Below are positions 63,031 to 64,000 of a stretch of 64,000 nt of DNA, one piece after another (positions within the stretch are counted from its first letter, which is position 1; each line of letters starts with the position of its first letter). Origin of the DNA: Salvator merianae (lineage: Eukaryota > Chordata > Lepidosauria > Squamata > Teiidae). The stretch spans positions 47,105,469-47,169,468 of the forward strand of contig QVOM02000073.1 in the NCBI GenBank assembly GCA_003586115.2, written 5' to 3'. A program made the position numbers and the translations under genes. Below the pieces are notes generated by a model. That model did not search any database. It had not been told where the DNA came from and saw nothing but the letters and a program-made list of their open reading frames with translations.

Positions 63031-64000
63031 TCTTTTCATCTTCTCAGGTCCCAGTCTTGGTTGCTTGCTTTTGTCACTGATCCAATGTTTCCCCGTGTTG
63101 GTGGTTAGCTGGAATGTTGAAGGCCTGGGAGCCTGGATGTTTAGTCCACAGGTACTGGGATAGGGAGGTGTGGGAAAGGAGAATGGTTTGGGACTATTAT
63201 ATGTCTATTGCTTGCAACAATCTTTTGCAATAAAAAAACTTTTACTGCTGAGCCTGCATCTTGACTATTTGAGGCCTGGGAACGAATGGGCGGAGGTGGT
63301 GAATTCTGACACCTGGGATCCAGTTCAATACTCTAGCTACTACTTGGCAGTGTTTTTCCATCCACAAGTTATCGGATACGCATTTTAATTTGAAAACATC
63401 TGATTTGAATCCTTTTTGAAGACTGAACATTTTGAAGATCTCACTTAGGTTTTCATCAGAAGGCAGGACAGTTTTTAAGGGTTATGATCTAATTTGAAAA
63501 CTGCCATTACAACTAAGCAGAGACAATTCTCTTCAACAGAGGCAGGATCTGCACTGGGCTGCTGGGCTGGGCCAGCAGCCTCCAGGGAATACTGCATCTG
63601 CATTGCAGGTCAGTCCATTGGAACACCATGCCTTCCAGAAGAAGGTTGCATCTGCATGGGACACAGTGCCTGAGTGTTGCCCTGACATGGTAATGGCACT
63701 GGAGCCCACTTCAATGGGAGACTGCTTTGAAGCAGCCCCCAGGTTTTCCCCAGTGGCAGACTAACCCAACATTTGTGTGCACATGGTATTTAGCTTGTTC
63801 TTATGGCATTTAGTTGTTCTTATGATCTTAGGCTGAATTGCTTATCCAGCCAAAGGTCAGACCTACATGGTGTAGGATAATGTGCATTATCCTCTGAAGA
63901 TAAAATGCTTTCTTATGAAATATAATTTAAGAACTAGCTATCACGATTAGGACAGTCTGGGATATTACTGCCATTAGTTTATTGTAACTATGATAAAACT
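63031..64000. other. Intronic sequence, nothing recognised
   Basis: No supported element up to the window end. Confidence 0.4.

Overview
The window is vertebrate nuclear DNA, most likely from a squamate reptile (lizard or gecko type). It shows no bacterial-style gene packing, operons or prophage. The inference to squamates rests on the repeat mix: CR1 and L2-like LINEs, L1 remnants, tRNA-derived SINEs of the Sauria type, and an unusual density of short non-autonomous DNA transposons. I did not see anything that fixes the genus.

Only one host gene is supported. Two exons on the minus strand (27264..27098, then 549..429) join in frame and together encode one complete immunoglobulin-like domain that closely resembles follistatin-like 4 (FSTL4; the paralogue FSTL5 is the alternative). 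Everything else is intron: a 26,548-bp intron between the two exons (550..27097), at least 36.7 kb of upstream intron (27265..64000), and 428 bp of the following intron (1..428). I looked for the EF-hand exon that should precede the Ig domain and did not find it, so it probably lies beyond the window.

The introns are a layered deposit of mobile elements. LINEs: a degenerate L1 (9.4-11.36 kb) followed by an L2-like 3' end (to 12.3 kb); further L2-like pieces at 21.4-21.9, 27.4-28.8 (minus, with readable reverse transcriptase), 57.7-57.9 and 59.7-60.3 kb (minus); CR1 at 32.3-34.0 kb with an almost intact reverse transcriptase carrying in-frame stops, and CR1 3' ends at 2.0, 30.6, 56.2-56.95 (minus) and 61.1-61.3 kb (minus). 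SINEs sit at 39.1 and 62.8 kb.

DNA transposons form several families, labelled A-M here for reference only. Two are hAT elements with exact 8-bp target duplications (7502..8499 and 46477..47894); one holds a 465-nt pure T run, the other a 10-unit 84/88-bp minisatellite. Two 580-bp copies of family C lie in opposite orientation 38 kb apart with 3-bp target duplications. Family D (two copies, 40.65-42.25 and 54.25-55.69 kb) carries an exact 398-bp tandem duplication in one copy and a 287-bp L1-like insertion with a 16-bp target duplication in the other. Families A, B and C share related GGGCC-type ends. Nested insertions allow relative dating. No complete transposase gene was seen, so all the DNA elements look non-autonomous. 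There is no evidence here for a new coding system; the points of interest are in transposon structure, homopolymer and tandem-repeat expansion, and the splice-proximal microsatellite next to the FSTL4 exon.
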